A DNA stretch of 64,000 bases. Origin: Pogona vitticeps. Its lineage: Eukaryota > Chordata > Lepidosauria > Squamata > Agamidae. Position 1 is the first letter of the stretch; each line of letters starts with the position of its first letter. Shown one piece after another: positions 25,040-41,475 of this stretch. Location: assembly GCF_051106095.1 (NCBI RefSeq), contig NC_135795.1, positions 1,467,501-1,531,500 on the forward strand, written 5' to 3'. Position numbers and translations under genes: made by a program. The notes under the pieces are model-generated. The model worked only from the letters and a program-made list of their open reading frames with translations. It did no database searches and had not been told where the DNA came from.

Positions 25040-25350
25040 GGGAGTTGTAGTCATAAAGAAGGGGCGGGATTTCCAAGCTCTCGGTCCCGGAGGGGCCACC
25101 TCGACCACCTCCACCTCCATCCCCCCTTGCCCCGGGGGGGCCAACGCCCGTCCCCACCGCCTCCGTCCGTCCCTCGCTTGCGACGACACGCCTTGCACCT
25201 CCGCCCCGCCCCGCCTGCTTCGATTCCCGCGCCCGGGCTTTCCAGGTGACGTCACTTCCGGGCGCTCCGGAACAGCCGCCTCTCTGGTGCGCCTGCCCTT
25301 GGGAGGAACACTCTCTCTCGCGCGCGCGCCGTCCCAAACGTAGAGCTAGG
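25040..25350 (-). promoter_or_regulatory. CpG-rich promoter candidate of the unrecognised gene
   Basis: The block is GC-rich with many CpGs and ends in an alternating GC/CT run near 25315-25330. It contains a perfect CRE, TGACGTCA (25247-25254), overlapping an ETS-like ACTTCCGG (25254-25261), and several CCGCCCC Sp1-type boxes (25200-25215). It lies 0.9-1.2 kb before the first coding exon, so a 5' untranslated exon would be needed. The CRE is palindromic and the island could fire both ways, but I see no gene to its right in the plus direction. Confidence 0.55.
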
Positions 25351-25769
25351 AAAGAGTGAAGAGAGGCCTGCCTGCTTGGGCAAGGGGAGCTTCCTGGTTT
25401 CACAGCCATGTTATATTTGCTGTGCAGCTTTGAAGGGGGGGCAGGAATCTGTTTCATTGCAACAGGAAGAGAATTTGCCCCATAGAGGTCCTTTGGGGTG
25501 GGGATGGGGGAGGTATGGTGGCCACGTGGCCTCTTTTTAGGGAGGGCAGTCCTCCACTGGAAAGGCAATCTCTTCTTTGGGAGGACTGCCTAGCTCACAC
25601 CTGATTTAAAGCTCTAAGACTGGGTGAAATGAATTGCCCATCATCCACAGTTAGAAGCCAACCCAACTCAGCAGGCACATGGGTCCCTGAGTGGTCCTTC
25701 TTCCCCCTTGAGGGAGATCCATTGCCGTTCTGTGCATTTTTTTTTTAAAAAGGTTCTTTTTAAACAATA

Positions 25770-25921
25770 AGTAGTGAGCGCTACAGCGCTATGCAGGCAT
25801 TCCAGCGAAGAACTGGGCCACCATCTGTCCGATCTGCTTGGTTCTGGATTCCTGCCTTGAGCAGGGGGGGTTGAACCTGATGGCCTCAGAGGCCCCTTCC
25901 AACTCCGCGATTCTAGCATCT
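25770..25921 (+). mobile_element. CR1 LINE 3' end, short copy
   Basis: It contains 'ttctggattcctgccttgag', 'tgatggcctcagaggcccc' and 'cgcgattctag', in order. It is intergenic. Confidence 0.75.
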
Positions 25922-25924
25922 TTT

Positions 25925-28200
25925 TCCTTCCAGACGGCGCGTGTCCAGTCCTGAAATTCTTGCAACCAGATTTTGCATTTCAGACCTTGGCTGGCAATGG
26001 GCAATGAATGAAATAGGTCTCTGCCCCGTCGCTCAGTCCCAAGGGGGCAAAGTTTTGCATCTCCTGCCTGTCCAACAAGCCCAGCCGCCTGCAGCCTCTG
26101 GACAGCGTGGACAGAGGGTTGCATCCAGGAAAGTAAAATGACAATCTTCCTTTTCTTGAAAAAACAAAGCAAAACACCACTGGACTCTTGCAACCAACTG
26201 GGTACAATTTGGTAACACCACACAAACAGAAGAAAGCAGGCTGTGTTTCCAGGAAAACAATTTATTATTTTAATTAGGCGCTGATTCACGCAAATGCTGA
26301 AGCTGGAACATTACATTCAAGACGAATTTTTATTTAAATCATAAATACAGCCCCTTGCCCCGTCATGAAAGGCAACGCAGGCAGAGCGGCGTTTGCCGAG
26401 CCTTCCCTGAGTGTGCATGAATCAAAAATGCTGTTCAATCATGAGTCGGAGAATACATGCAGAAAAGCGGACAGGAGAAAGCACTGATTCCCTGCAGATA
26501 TTGTCCGAAGTGCTGGAGAAAAAGCCCTCCTAGATGTTGGCTTCTTTAATACCACTGGGATGGGAGTAACTTGCTTTTACAGTGCAAGTTTCCAGAATCA
26601 TCTCAAAATTTGGGGTGGGTGGCCGGAGAGGGGGCATGGATGCTTCCCTGAAGCCTAACAGGACTAAGCCGAAAAAAGACAGAAGCTGGGTTTTTTCAGA
26701 CAGCTGAAGTCTGAGAAAAGGCTTCATATACTCATCGTGGGCATGTTGACCTGACAAGATGGGGATCTGGGGGAATCTTACAAGACTATCAACAGATGTT
26801 GCAGGCTTTGCTCATAAATTCGCCATGCATGTGTTGCTTATATACTCTAATTATACCTTAAAGATTGGCAGGTTTTGTAATACATGTTTGTTGTGCGTAA
26901 ACCATCCACGATCCATTTCACTGCAGTATCTGGTAGGGCCCTGAGCCCTAGAAATAATTGGTTTCAGGAGGGTGCTGCAAAAATTGCAACCTGATTACAG
27001 AGCTATAGTTCCCTGGGAGCTTTTGACGGTGATGGTGGTGGGGAGTTATGAGAACTTAACCACGTTTGAAGGAGAATTATTGTCAAACCAGGGGTTCACA
27101 TCCATCTCATCATCCTATTTGCTCCCAGGTTCTTCGGGGTTTTGTAGTGTTTTGAAAGCCTACTGAAACTGTTGAGCCTAAAACCTACTGAAACTGTTGA
27201 GCCTAAAACCTACTGAAACTGTTGAGTCCAGACACAACAGCAGGAGGAAAAGCAAAAAGAGGAAGGAAGGGCCGCCCAGTTAAACATCATCCGTCTTATT
27301 TCACCTTCCGCTCTCTGAAAAAGCATTCTCTGCCTCTTCCCTAAATCTGTAAAAGCAACATTAGCCACCCTAGAAAGCGGCTTATGGCGCCTATCAGCGG
27401 CCAAAAGACCAATGAAGAGATATTGCAAGAGGGTATGTGTTGAAAGATGTTCTCTTTCTAGAGGAAGGAAGATGATTGCAATGCAAGGTAAGAAGGATGC
27501 AAAAATTTAAAAAAATACTCATCCAAGTAATCTTGATGCGTTAGCCCTTAAAGCATTGAGGTGATGATGTGTTCTTTTTTTGTTTGTAATGACCGAGCAA
27601 TGAGCGATCCGACTGAATGAGCTACATTCTGATCTCCCGTGCATTTTGCACCATCGGGCAGGCACCTAAGCCACTGGCAATGGGGGGGGGGAGAGATTCT
27701 GCAAAAGGGTAAGTCATAGGCAAGTTTGCAATCTAACTCGGCCTTGTTCCAAACAGGGATTCCTGGATGTCACCTGGAAAGGGATGGAGGAAAACTGGAG
27801 GTGATGTTTCACATGCAGGCAACCTCCAGTGAGATCTACACATCCTCACCCCAGACTTTAAATAGAAGCAGGTCGTCCCAGGTATAACGTGCGTGCGGGC
27901 CCTTCTCTTGCCTCAGCTCACAGTGAACACGGACTTTAAAGGCAACTGGAGTGGTTCAAGAAGATGCCGGAAGGTGGCCCAATTCCTTTGCGCCTCAACC
28001 AGATTTAAAAACGAAATAAAATCACCTCTATTTAAAAATCACGCCACAACTTGGTTGCCAACTTTGGATTCCTGTGCGTTTAAAAAAATGAATCAGTGGC
28101 CCCTTTCTCTGGCCTGAAAAAAAAAAAAGCAACGTGGGGGGGAAGCCCCACTAAAAGCAAAAGCGCTCCACCAGGATAAGATGCTGGCAACGCTTAACCC
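25925..28200. other. Intergenic stretch between the unrecognised gene and MSRB1
   Basis: I see no gene here. It holds the short triple repeat at 27162-27228 and mostly unique sequence. A CpG-containing block at about 26370-26480 is non-repetitive, but I can assign nothing to it. The 3' end of the MSRB1 transcript should fall between about 27.5 and 28.2 kb, but no clean AATAAA on the minus strand marks it. Confidence 0.5.
27162..27228. repeat. Short tandem repeat, 25-base unit, about 2.7 copies
   Basis: The unit CCTACTGAAACTGTTGAGCC plus TAAAA occurs twice exactly, then a third time with a single change near its end. The near-identity of units points to recent duplication. Confidence 0.85.
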
Positions 28201-28225
28201 TTAGTTGCCCAGAGCATTTTCTCTA

Positions 28226-28303
28226 GGTAGCTCGTCTAAACTCTCCTCACCCCTGCTCTCCAGAAAAGGGTTTAGCAGAGGCGATTCATACAACGATGCT
28301 ACC
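28226..28303 (-). promoter_or_regulatory. SECIS element of MSRB1 (selenocysteine insertion hairpin)
   Basis: Read on the minus strand, the ends pair perfectly (GGTAGC at 28303-28298 with GCTACC at 28231-28226), followed by TCGT/ACGA. The core is ATGA (28289-28286) opposite GGAG (28246-28243), giving the tandem G.A quartet. An 11-pair helix follows (TCGCCTCTGCT with AGCAGGGGTGA, G.U pairs allowed), and the apical loop starts with unpaired AAA (28273-28271). ATGA, 11-12 bases, AA loop and GA match the eukaryotic SECIS consensus. It lies about 0.95 kb past the MSRB1 stop, where it should act in the 3' untranslated region to recruit SBP2/EFSec. Confidence 0.85.
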
Positions 28304-29246
28304 TTTAAAAAATGCCCCACGGCAAGGGGACGGAAGGGGAGGCAGAAGGGTAGAGGACACGGCTGGATCACCCAGGTCAAGAGAGGGTGCCCGAGGCCAC
28401 GATTCAGCCACGAACGGAGCGTCTTGGTCAAGGGGAAAGCAGGAATGGATCAGAGCATCCTGTGACGTGTTGGAAGGGTCCTGGATGCTGCAAGAACTGA
28501 TCCTGTGATCCAGAAAAATGTGGTCCAGGTGTGGAAAAGGCCCTGGGGTGCAGCCTCTTCTGCTCTCGAGGCTCCTGGGTGGATGAAAAGCCGCCCTCCG
28601 TGGTCCTGGAATTTGCTAGCCAGCGGCTTGAGGAGGAGGAGGAAGAGGACGGCCGAGGCACACCAGCTTGCCATTGGGTGCTCTCATTTCAAAACTGTCC
28701 TCCAGGAAGACAGCTGTTAAGCCAGGGCTTTTTGTATTCCCCTGAAAGGAGCCGGTGGGATCCGGCGTTGCCCTGCTGTCATCCTTGGAGGACTCGGGAA
28801 CAGGCCCCGCTTGGAACAAAGCCTTCCGCTGGTGTATTGGCTCATAGAAGCGGGCGGCTCTTTGCTTGAAGCCCAGCCCGCCTTCCCACCTCCGGCGGTG
28901 CTTCCAAGCGCTAGCCGGCTGCCCCTGAGGAAGGAATCAAGCGGGGGGGGTCCAACAGATGGGGAGAAGACCCCGCCCGAGAGAAGAGCCACGATGGAAG
29001 GCGCAGGAGCAGTGGCCGAGCCTCTCGCAGGGATTGGTGGAGGCGCCCACCTGCCAGAGACGACAGCAGAGCGAGGTCTTCCTCCCTCTTTCCACCTGTG
29101 AACCTCCGTTCTGGCAGCAGGACGCTGAAAAGGGGGATATGTGGGAGGGGAGGCTGGAAGACCCACACCGAAAGGTCTCACTTGGGTGGTCAATACAGAG
29201 TTGGGTCCACCAGAAGCAGCCTGGAGGAGCAGGTATGACAGCCAGA

Positions 29247-33722
<4,476 letters not shown>

Positions 33723-36108
33723 GGCGGAGGCAGGAGGAGGGCGCGGACTCTGGGGCTCCGGCGCCCGCGGGCAGCTGACTTCGCCGGCCGGGCTTGGCTC
33801 AGCGCCGGCGGAGGAGGAGGAGGAGGCAACGGCCGCCGGCTCCACCTCCGCCGGGGTCGTCCTCCGCCCTGCAGTACCAGCGGGCCGGGCGCCAGGGGGC
33901 GCTGCCGGACAAGGCGGGCGCGGCCCGCGCGGAGGCCGCCGCGGCTTTACCGGACGGAGAGAGAGAGAGAAAGACGCGTCCTCGCATTCGCACGCGGCGC
34001 GGACGACACGCGTGTCGGCAAAGCGGGGGAGCCGCGAGGAGGCGGTTGTCTCGGAACCCCCCACATGAAGGCGCCGTTGTATTGGGCCCGCGCCGACCCT
34101 CGGGAAGGAAGACCCGAGGAGAAGACCGTCCACGCTGGGGGGGGGGGGATTGTGGAAAGCGGTCGGGGTAGTAGAGGAAGGCTGGGGGCGAGATGGATCG
34201 AGCCGGTAGAGGAAGCCACTGGCCTCGCATTGGCAAGACCATTTTTTTGGGGGGGGGACCCTTTGGGGGCATTCATAAGGGTCGTCGGAAGCAACGGGAC
34301 AGCGTGGAACAGGAACCGTCCTCCCCACGTGCCATCAACGGGATTTTGAGTCATCGCAGGTTTTAAGAGGTCCAGAGCAAGGATGCCTTTTCCTACTGCC
34401 GTGGTGCTAAAAGTTTTAGATCAGGACCCGGCTGTCCTGGGTTCAAATTCCTCCCCAGCCCAAGCCCTGAAGCTTCCTGATTGTTCCTGCCCCCCCCTCT
34501 CTCACCTTGACTGAGCACCTGCACGGATGCAATAAGGCTGGGACCGACCATGCCTGCATTGGGCAGGATTGCAAGGTAAGGGGGACAAGGGGGGGGTTAA
34601 GGTTGGGGGGTGGGAGGTCCACGTTCCTTTCCTTTCCTCTCGAGCAGCAGCCAAGACCTCCAGAAACGTTCTCCTGGGCTCCGACTCAGAGTTCCTTGAG
34701 CATCCAGGTAAAGGGGGAGGAGGTGGGTCTTGGGGGGGGTTGTTGTTGCTGTCCTGGGCTGACCCCTATTTGCAAGAGCCAGGCAAGAGGAGAGGGAGGG
34801 AGAAGAGGCAAAGAAAGCCACACACGCCCCCCTCCAACACCATAGGCCAGCTTGGCTTTGTGGGGTGGAGAGCTGGCCTTCATAGGCTGGGAGATGGGCA
34901 GACGGGAGGGGGGAGCTGGGGCTGAAGATGGGGGAAAGGGAGGGGGGGTCAGCCTTGGAGAAACAGAGGAGGGGGAGCGAGTCTAATTTTAGCCTCTTTA
35001 GATGCAGCGAAAGATGCAGCTTTGTACATAGATCTATGGCAGAGAAACCAAGATGAGACTCTTGCTGTGTTCCATCTCTGAACAGCTGGTGTGTTTGTGT
35101 TGCCTCCGTAGCTTCCCTCTGACTGCCTTTTTCTCTTCTTTTCCTAGAGCTTGCCAGCCCTGCCAGGTGTGAGTTTCCCCTGGGGGTCGGGTGGATCAGG
35201 CCCCCCCCCTCGCTGAAGGCCTGCAAGTTGGGGACGGGCGGGCATGGCATGCCTCCTCAGCATCACTCCCCCCTCCCTTCCGTTGCTGCAGCAGCATCAG
35301 GACCAGCCTAGGCAAAGATGCACCTCCGCATCTCTGGCGTGCTCCCTCTTCGGCTTGGCCGGCCTGCGGCTCTTTCCCCCTGCCTCTCCCAGCGGCTGCT
35401 CCGGGAGCCAGGGCAGGAATGGCTTTAGCCGTGGCCACACCGGCTGGCCTTCAGCCTAAATCTGGATCGGATCACGTCGTGATGCAAGCAGAGGCGGGCG
35501 GCGTCGATGCCCTTGCTCCAACCGGCCGATAATCCTGCAGGTCGGCAGCTGCTGGTCCATGTGAAAGGGAGTGCTGGGGAATGGACGCTCCGGTCCTGAG
35601 CGGCAAGGGGTGGTCCCAATCCTATACCTAAGGAGGAAGAGGAGGAAAGAAGGCAATCAAATCGGTGAGCTTGATGGAGAGCAGGCCAGCCTTTTGCGCC
35701 TCCCTGTGCGTTTAATATGGAGAACACAGGGGATGCCCCATAGAGAGAGAGCCTTCGGGGCCATAAAAATGCAACCTTTTTCCTGGGTTAGTGACAGTGC
35801 ATAGAAACAGAGATACAGGGATGTTGTAGCATAGGTGGATAATTCTGGGTACCGGTAAGGAAAGGACCTTATTCTGACATGCTAGAGTGAGCTCCCCCCC
35901 ATCCCACTCTCAGACCACAAGCCACCGGTGGACGCTGAGATAGCCAGAAGGAAGACCCATGGAAGAAGGAGCCGCTGCGTCCATCTAACACAAGAAGAGG
36001 AGATTTCCTTTTAAAGGATTAAGATGGACTAAGAGAGATGGGTAGATCCCCATTTGGTAGGTAGAAAGGTAGAGGCAGGGTTCATTCTTTAGATTCTCAG
36101 GTGTGGAA

Positions 36109-36149
<41 letters not shown>

Positions 36150-39099
36150 AAATCTTAATGAGCATCTTGCAGTCATCTCTCTCACCGGTGAAGACCGAAC
36201 ATCCTTCCAAGACAAATCTCCAGCCTCAAACCTGGCCTTCTTTTTGTTAATTCCATAGCCGGAGAGGCTTGGGTTCATGTCCCGCCTGCCCTCATCGCTC
36301 GCTCGGGGGCCACAAGGTCACCGTCCTCTCTCTGGATTGTGCCCGTCCCTCCTCGGTCCATCGCGTCCACCCCAGAGGGCAGGAGTGGAGATGCGCGTTT
36401 CTCTCTTGACCGGCTGAGCTGTTCCACGCAGGGCTCGGCGTCCTGAAGGAAAGAAGACACAGGTTCGCACAAAACCGGGACCCCATCAGACGAAGCCCTG
36501 GGCATGGCAAACGGCCGCCCGTCCGCCCCAGTCCGTGGGTGAAAGAGGTGAGTTCCAGATGAGGAACGACCAAGGGGACAGATCCTATGCAGTTCATCGC
36601 CGGACCTCTTCCTGACCCCACGAGGTACATTTCAGAGCGATTTTGAAACCTTAAGCCACTTTGCTTCCCGAGATTCCCTTGTAAAGTTCAATACAGGGCT
36701 GGATGGAAATTATTTTAAATTACTTATTATTATTCAGATATCCTTCATGCCTAGATTGTTTAGAGATCATTCCCCCCCCTCCCCCCAGTAAATGGAGAGA
36801 GCTTTAATTCCTGGCTGTATCAAAAACTGGGAGACAGCTAAAGGAATCAACACTTGGAGACCACCGAGAGTGGTCTCAGCCGAGCAAAATACATCCATCA
36901 GTGTCGTCGAACGTAACGAACCGTATCTGGGCTGATGTCTTCGCGGCAAATTTTGATGCTTCTCTGCAGCCTCGGCGCTGCAGTCGGGCCGTTGCAGCCA
37001 ACGTGCTCACGAGCCAAGGGGAGAGCGTTCAAAATATCGGCCCTATAGCTGGGTTCAGCTCGACGGCCGCATGCATGTGCTTGTTTGATGCTGTTATTTA
37101 TGCGCCTCCGTCGGTGCGGCTGATGCATGGGGGGAAAGGCAGAGGGAGGGAGGCAGTTAGGAAACAAAAAGCAGAGAGGAAGACGGGCAAGAAAGGGCTA
37201 AAAGACCAGCCAGAAGAAGAGAAAAGAAAATAATAATAATAAAAATCTCAACAGGTCTTTGTACTCCAAGCTGACTGGACGGCCGTCTCATCACTGGGGC
37301 AGCTTATCAGTGGGGCAACAACTTCATCCTAATAGATTCATCCGTGGAAAGGAACCCAGGTTTATTATTTAGCTCTCTCGGGAGGGCCCATGTGGGTTGT
37401 AGGGTTTGACCTCGGTGGAGCAGACTTATACATTTATGTATTTCCCAAAGGAAAAATCTTGAAGGATGTTGCCCCTGTGAAGGCCATCGGAGCCAGGCCC
37501 AGCCAGCTCTGAATTCTGCATGTCAGGACAGACCATGGGGGGGGGGGACCTGGATGCTGCCATTTTGAACTAGGTCAGCCGTTTGTTGCTGTGAGATTTC
37601 TGCAGCGCCCACCTCTTTCTGCGCAGAGTGGAATTTATCCTCTGTGGCAGGTGAGATGCCCAGAGAACGTGCGCCTAGTGAAAATGTCTCCCCAGTGTGC
37701 ACCCCAGAGATGAGGGAAAAGAGCAACAGATCATTTCAAAGGCCGAGGTTGAAATGACAGAACGTGGGTCAACAAGGGCATCTCATTTAAGAGGTGCAGA
37801 ATTTGGTTCTCTGCCTCTCAAAGCACATTCTGCTGTCTCCTAAGCTAAGATAAAAGGAAGCTCTCCTCTTCAGCCCTCGTTTCGTCCTTTCTGGGTCTGG
37901 AAATGCTCGGGGTCAAAGGACTGTGTTATAGATAGCACATCATTAGAAGAGGAAATCCCCTGATGGCTATAAACATCTGATTGTCCTAGCAGGAATTAAT
38001 TATACATTTTATAATCTGCAAATTAGCTTTCTTTATTGTAGTCACTGAGAAGTAACCACAGGCACTGTTTGCAAGGATGATAAAAGGAGGCTGAGATCAT
38101 ACCCCCTGAAAACATAAAAGGATCTCAGCTTTTATTGATCTTGTAAAGCCCGGATCTTCACCTGACTGTTTTTTCCTGCACCGTTTATTCAGGTATTAGA
38201 ATCTGGTCTTTCTTGATAAAGCATTTTGACATCTCTTCCTCTTGTTTTGAAAAGCACACAATATTCGCGGCACTGCTCCTGTGATACTTTAGAAGTCCAC
38301 CTCCTGCCCCAAATACTTACCATGGAAATCTTGGCCACTGCAAAGTCACAAGTGCCACCGAGGTCTTCAGAAATGTAGGCCTCCTTCTTCTGTTGCCCCT
38401 ACCTGATACCATTCATGGGGTGGACGTTAGAGCCACAATTGCACTGAAACAATTCTCTCCTTTCAACTTAATCTCTAGATCCCACTCATTCATTAAATCC
38501 TTGATAACTCTGCACGTTGCCCTTTGCGCTAAGAAGGTGGGCAGCTACCTTTGCCGATCGAATAGCCGCCTGGCGCATCCCTTACTTTTTGTGCCGTCGT
38601 GAGCACACCTTTCCAGGGTGATACCAGTTCTATAGGTCATCGGCACCTTATAGAAACGTTGAGGAAACAGGGTGGTTTCGGTGCTGCCTTACTGGAAGTG
38701 AGCTTTTTCGTCAGCGTCTCCAATTAAGAAAATTAAGTGCAAGGGGAAACCCCAGTGCTTGAGGTCCTGGAGGGTGAGCCAGGATGGCTGCTGCCGGTCA
38801 GAACCCAAGAACACGGGACGGGACCGACAAGAGTTGCCTGCTCGGCTCTGTTTCATCCTTCTTCTTTTTTGGATAGCCAGTAATTTTCAGTGTGGGATGA
38901 CTGAGGATGATTCCAGGTTCAGGAGAATTGTCAGAGCCACTCTGATTTTAACTCTTTATCTGAGCTCTCCATGGTGCTGAACCGGTTTTCCAACATCTTG
39001 GTTAACTCCTGGTTGGTAGACTGGAGACTAGAGAAAACCCCATCTCCCTTGAATTGCATGCGTCCGAGCAGTATGGGTTGGGTTATACATGGAACTCCC

Positions 39100-39100
<1 letters not shown>

Positions 39101-39151
<51 letters not shown>

Positions 39152-39240
39152 CCAACCAACCAACCAACCAACCAACCAACCAACCAACCAACCAACCAAC
39201 CAACCAACCAACCAACCAACCAACCAACCAACCAACCAAC
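39101..39240. repeat. Two-part tetranucleotide array (AATC)n then (AACC)n
   Basis: About 12 AATC units (39101-39150) switch without a break to about 22 AACC units (39151-39240). The sharp switch suggests that one C-for-T variant unit was later expanded. Confidence 0.95.
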
Positions 39241-40464
39241 ATTTCAATACATAAATGGATAGCCAATAAATACTGTGCTTCTGTTTGCCTCCATAAAGTG
39301 AAAGGTCTCGGACTTACCATGGCCCCTGTTATTGATGGCAGGGGTCTAACTGCCCCCCTCTCCTGGCATGGTGGTTCCATGAGGTGGCCAGGAAGGAGGG
39401 TATCAGGATGCTGATGCAGGTTGAGGGGGGGTCATAAAGGCATGCAGCTCTGTTAGGGGGAGGAGAACAGATCATTAAAACATCTCTGTTTTCCTTCTCT
39501 GATAGAGGTTTTAGTTACATTTTGGGGAGCATAAGAGTAATACTGTACATGGGTTTTGAGCTCCATGGGGGTCTGGTGCCTTCCACCCCAGTGTTATTGA
39601 AGGATGGAGCGTAGCTTACACTGAGTTCTTAGATGGCTGATCTTTTGAAACCATGGTTGTTGACTATGCTAGGCAGTGATTGCCTGGAAGGCCAGGAAGG
39701 AATTTTACAAACTCACCTGGACCTGCTGGGGGATTTGAATCCAGAACTGTCTGTGTTCCATGTGTGTGTGTTGGACCACTGAGTTAGATACCCCTATTCC
39801 AACTCCTTTGTCTTAATTGCTCATTGACTTTACTGTGTTCTGAGTCTAACAATGTTTCCTCTGCCTCCGGGCTGTCCTTGTTAAGGTCACCCCAAAGTTC
39901 CTCCTCAACTCCCAGGCTGTGGGGCTCCCCAGACTGGTCGGCCATCCTTGGAAATGGGGGAGGCTATCCTGCCGGCCTGCCATTCCCCATTTTCCTTAGG
40001 CAGAAGGGGAGGGGGAATCATGCTAGCGAAACCTAGTTCTTCATTGCCCGTGCAGACCATCCCATCATCAGGGAGCGTGGAGCAGAACGTTTCAATCACA
40101 GAACTAACGAAGCAGCAATTACCTCTTACCGAAGAGGTGCCTTCGGTAATTGGACGAGGGAATTCCTGACCCTTTCGCTGGCAATTCAAAAGGGGGGGGG
40201 GGAATCTGTGATCAGAAGCTCTGATCCACACAGGCAACAAGACCGAGGGCTTGGAAATATTTTCGCTCAGGTACCTGACAAATTTGCACTGATTTGCCCA
40301 GACAAATGCTCCTTCTGAATCACAAAATCTGAATTAGTCCAGAACCGGTTTCCTGCCCCCTCCAATGTGGCTGTGAAGTCTTACGAAATTGATCTATAGG
40401 TGGTGGTGTTTGTTTCATAGTATATTATTTGAGATTTGTTTTTATTTTATGTTTGCGTCACTTT

Positions 40465-40545
40465 GGACGTAAACCACCCAGAGGAGTTTTTCATCATTAA
40501 TCCATACAATTTACAGGTTTGTTTAATAAATAAATAAACAAACCC
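40465..40545 (+). repeat. LINE 3'-end-like fragment ('gtaaaccacccagag')
   Basis: The phrase 'ggacgtaaaccacccagag' followed by 'taataaataaataaacaaac' matches a common reptile LINE 3' terminus with an A-rich tail. A weaker relative lies at 9850-9905. Confidence 0.45.
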
Positions 40546-41251
40546 ATAGAATAAAAAGTCTATAATCCCAAGGAGTGAATGGGGTCTCTTCTAGTTGAGC
40601 TTTGTGACTGGATGCTGGCTCCTGTCTTTTGATATTTCTTCTACCTAGAGTGAAGGGCATGGGAGAGTGGAGAGAATAACGTTGTTCTTTGGCTAACACA
40701 GGGCTGCAAAAGTGGAATTCTGGAACTTAATTACAGGGAATCTCTGTGCAGGAAAGTCTGTTTTTGGTATCTGCAGGCCAGATGTATCCACAACCCTAGA
40801 CCATCCTCCATTAATCGATTTTTCTTCCTATCTCGGCATAATTCCGGCTTGCTGTCATCCCACTTCCCACGCAGTCCTCTTTGGTGGTTTCTACAAAGGG
40901 ATGAGAGCGTCCCTTCTTGATGGAAGAAGCTTTCCAAATCTGGACCATGTTTATGATTCTATTGATTGGCCTTTTTGAAAGTTTGAAAAGGGGACTGGGG
41001 GAGGGGGGAGCTGCTTTTGGAAGATGTAGAAGCCATGCAACAATCTTGTAGTCCAGATTGCACGATGGGCTGAAGGTCGGCGCGTCACTAAACCAGGCAT
41101 AAGGTAAAGTTGGCCGAGGAGAGGCCCTGGAAAACTGAAATAGTCATGGATTCCGTGGGGTTTTCTTAGTGACCTGAGTATTGCAAATGGAATGGGCTTA
41201 CAAAGATGTGATCCCTACCTCTTTTATCAGCTAACAAAGCAGTAACAGCAG

Positions 41252-41475
41252 GAATAGGCTGAATATCAGGAAAAACTTCTTAGAGCTGTATGAATTTAGA
41301 ACTCGTGACCTGGGGAGGTGGCGAGCGCTCCAATGTTGGAGGCCTTCAAGGGAAATTTACACCACCCTCTGTCTGATCTGCTTGGATCGGGATTCCTGCC
41401 TTGAGCAGGGGGGTGGACTTGATGGCCTTAGAGGCCCCTTTCAACTCCATTACTCCAGGATTCTATAATTCTGTC
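41252..41475 (+). mobile_element. CR1 LINE 3' end
   Basis: Landmarks in order: 'ggctgaatatcaggaaaaac', 'gaggtggcgagcgctcc', 'ctgcttggatcgggattcc', 'tgatggccttagaggcccc', 'ccaggattctataattctg'. It is intergenic. Confidence 0.85.

Noticed and set aside
25020-25568. 182-codon minus-strand frame
   Set aside because: CpG-island composition with Gly/Arg/Pro-rich translation, no family motif and no splice context.
34597-35250. 217-codon minus-strand frame
   Set aside because: Low-complexity Ser/Pro/Leu-rich reading of GC-rich DNA with no motif and no matching exon borders.
38971-39414. Frame with INQS/TNQP repeats
   Set aside because: It is the translation of the AATC/AACC array.
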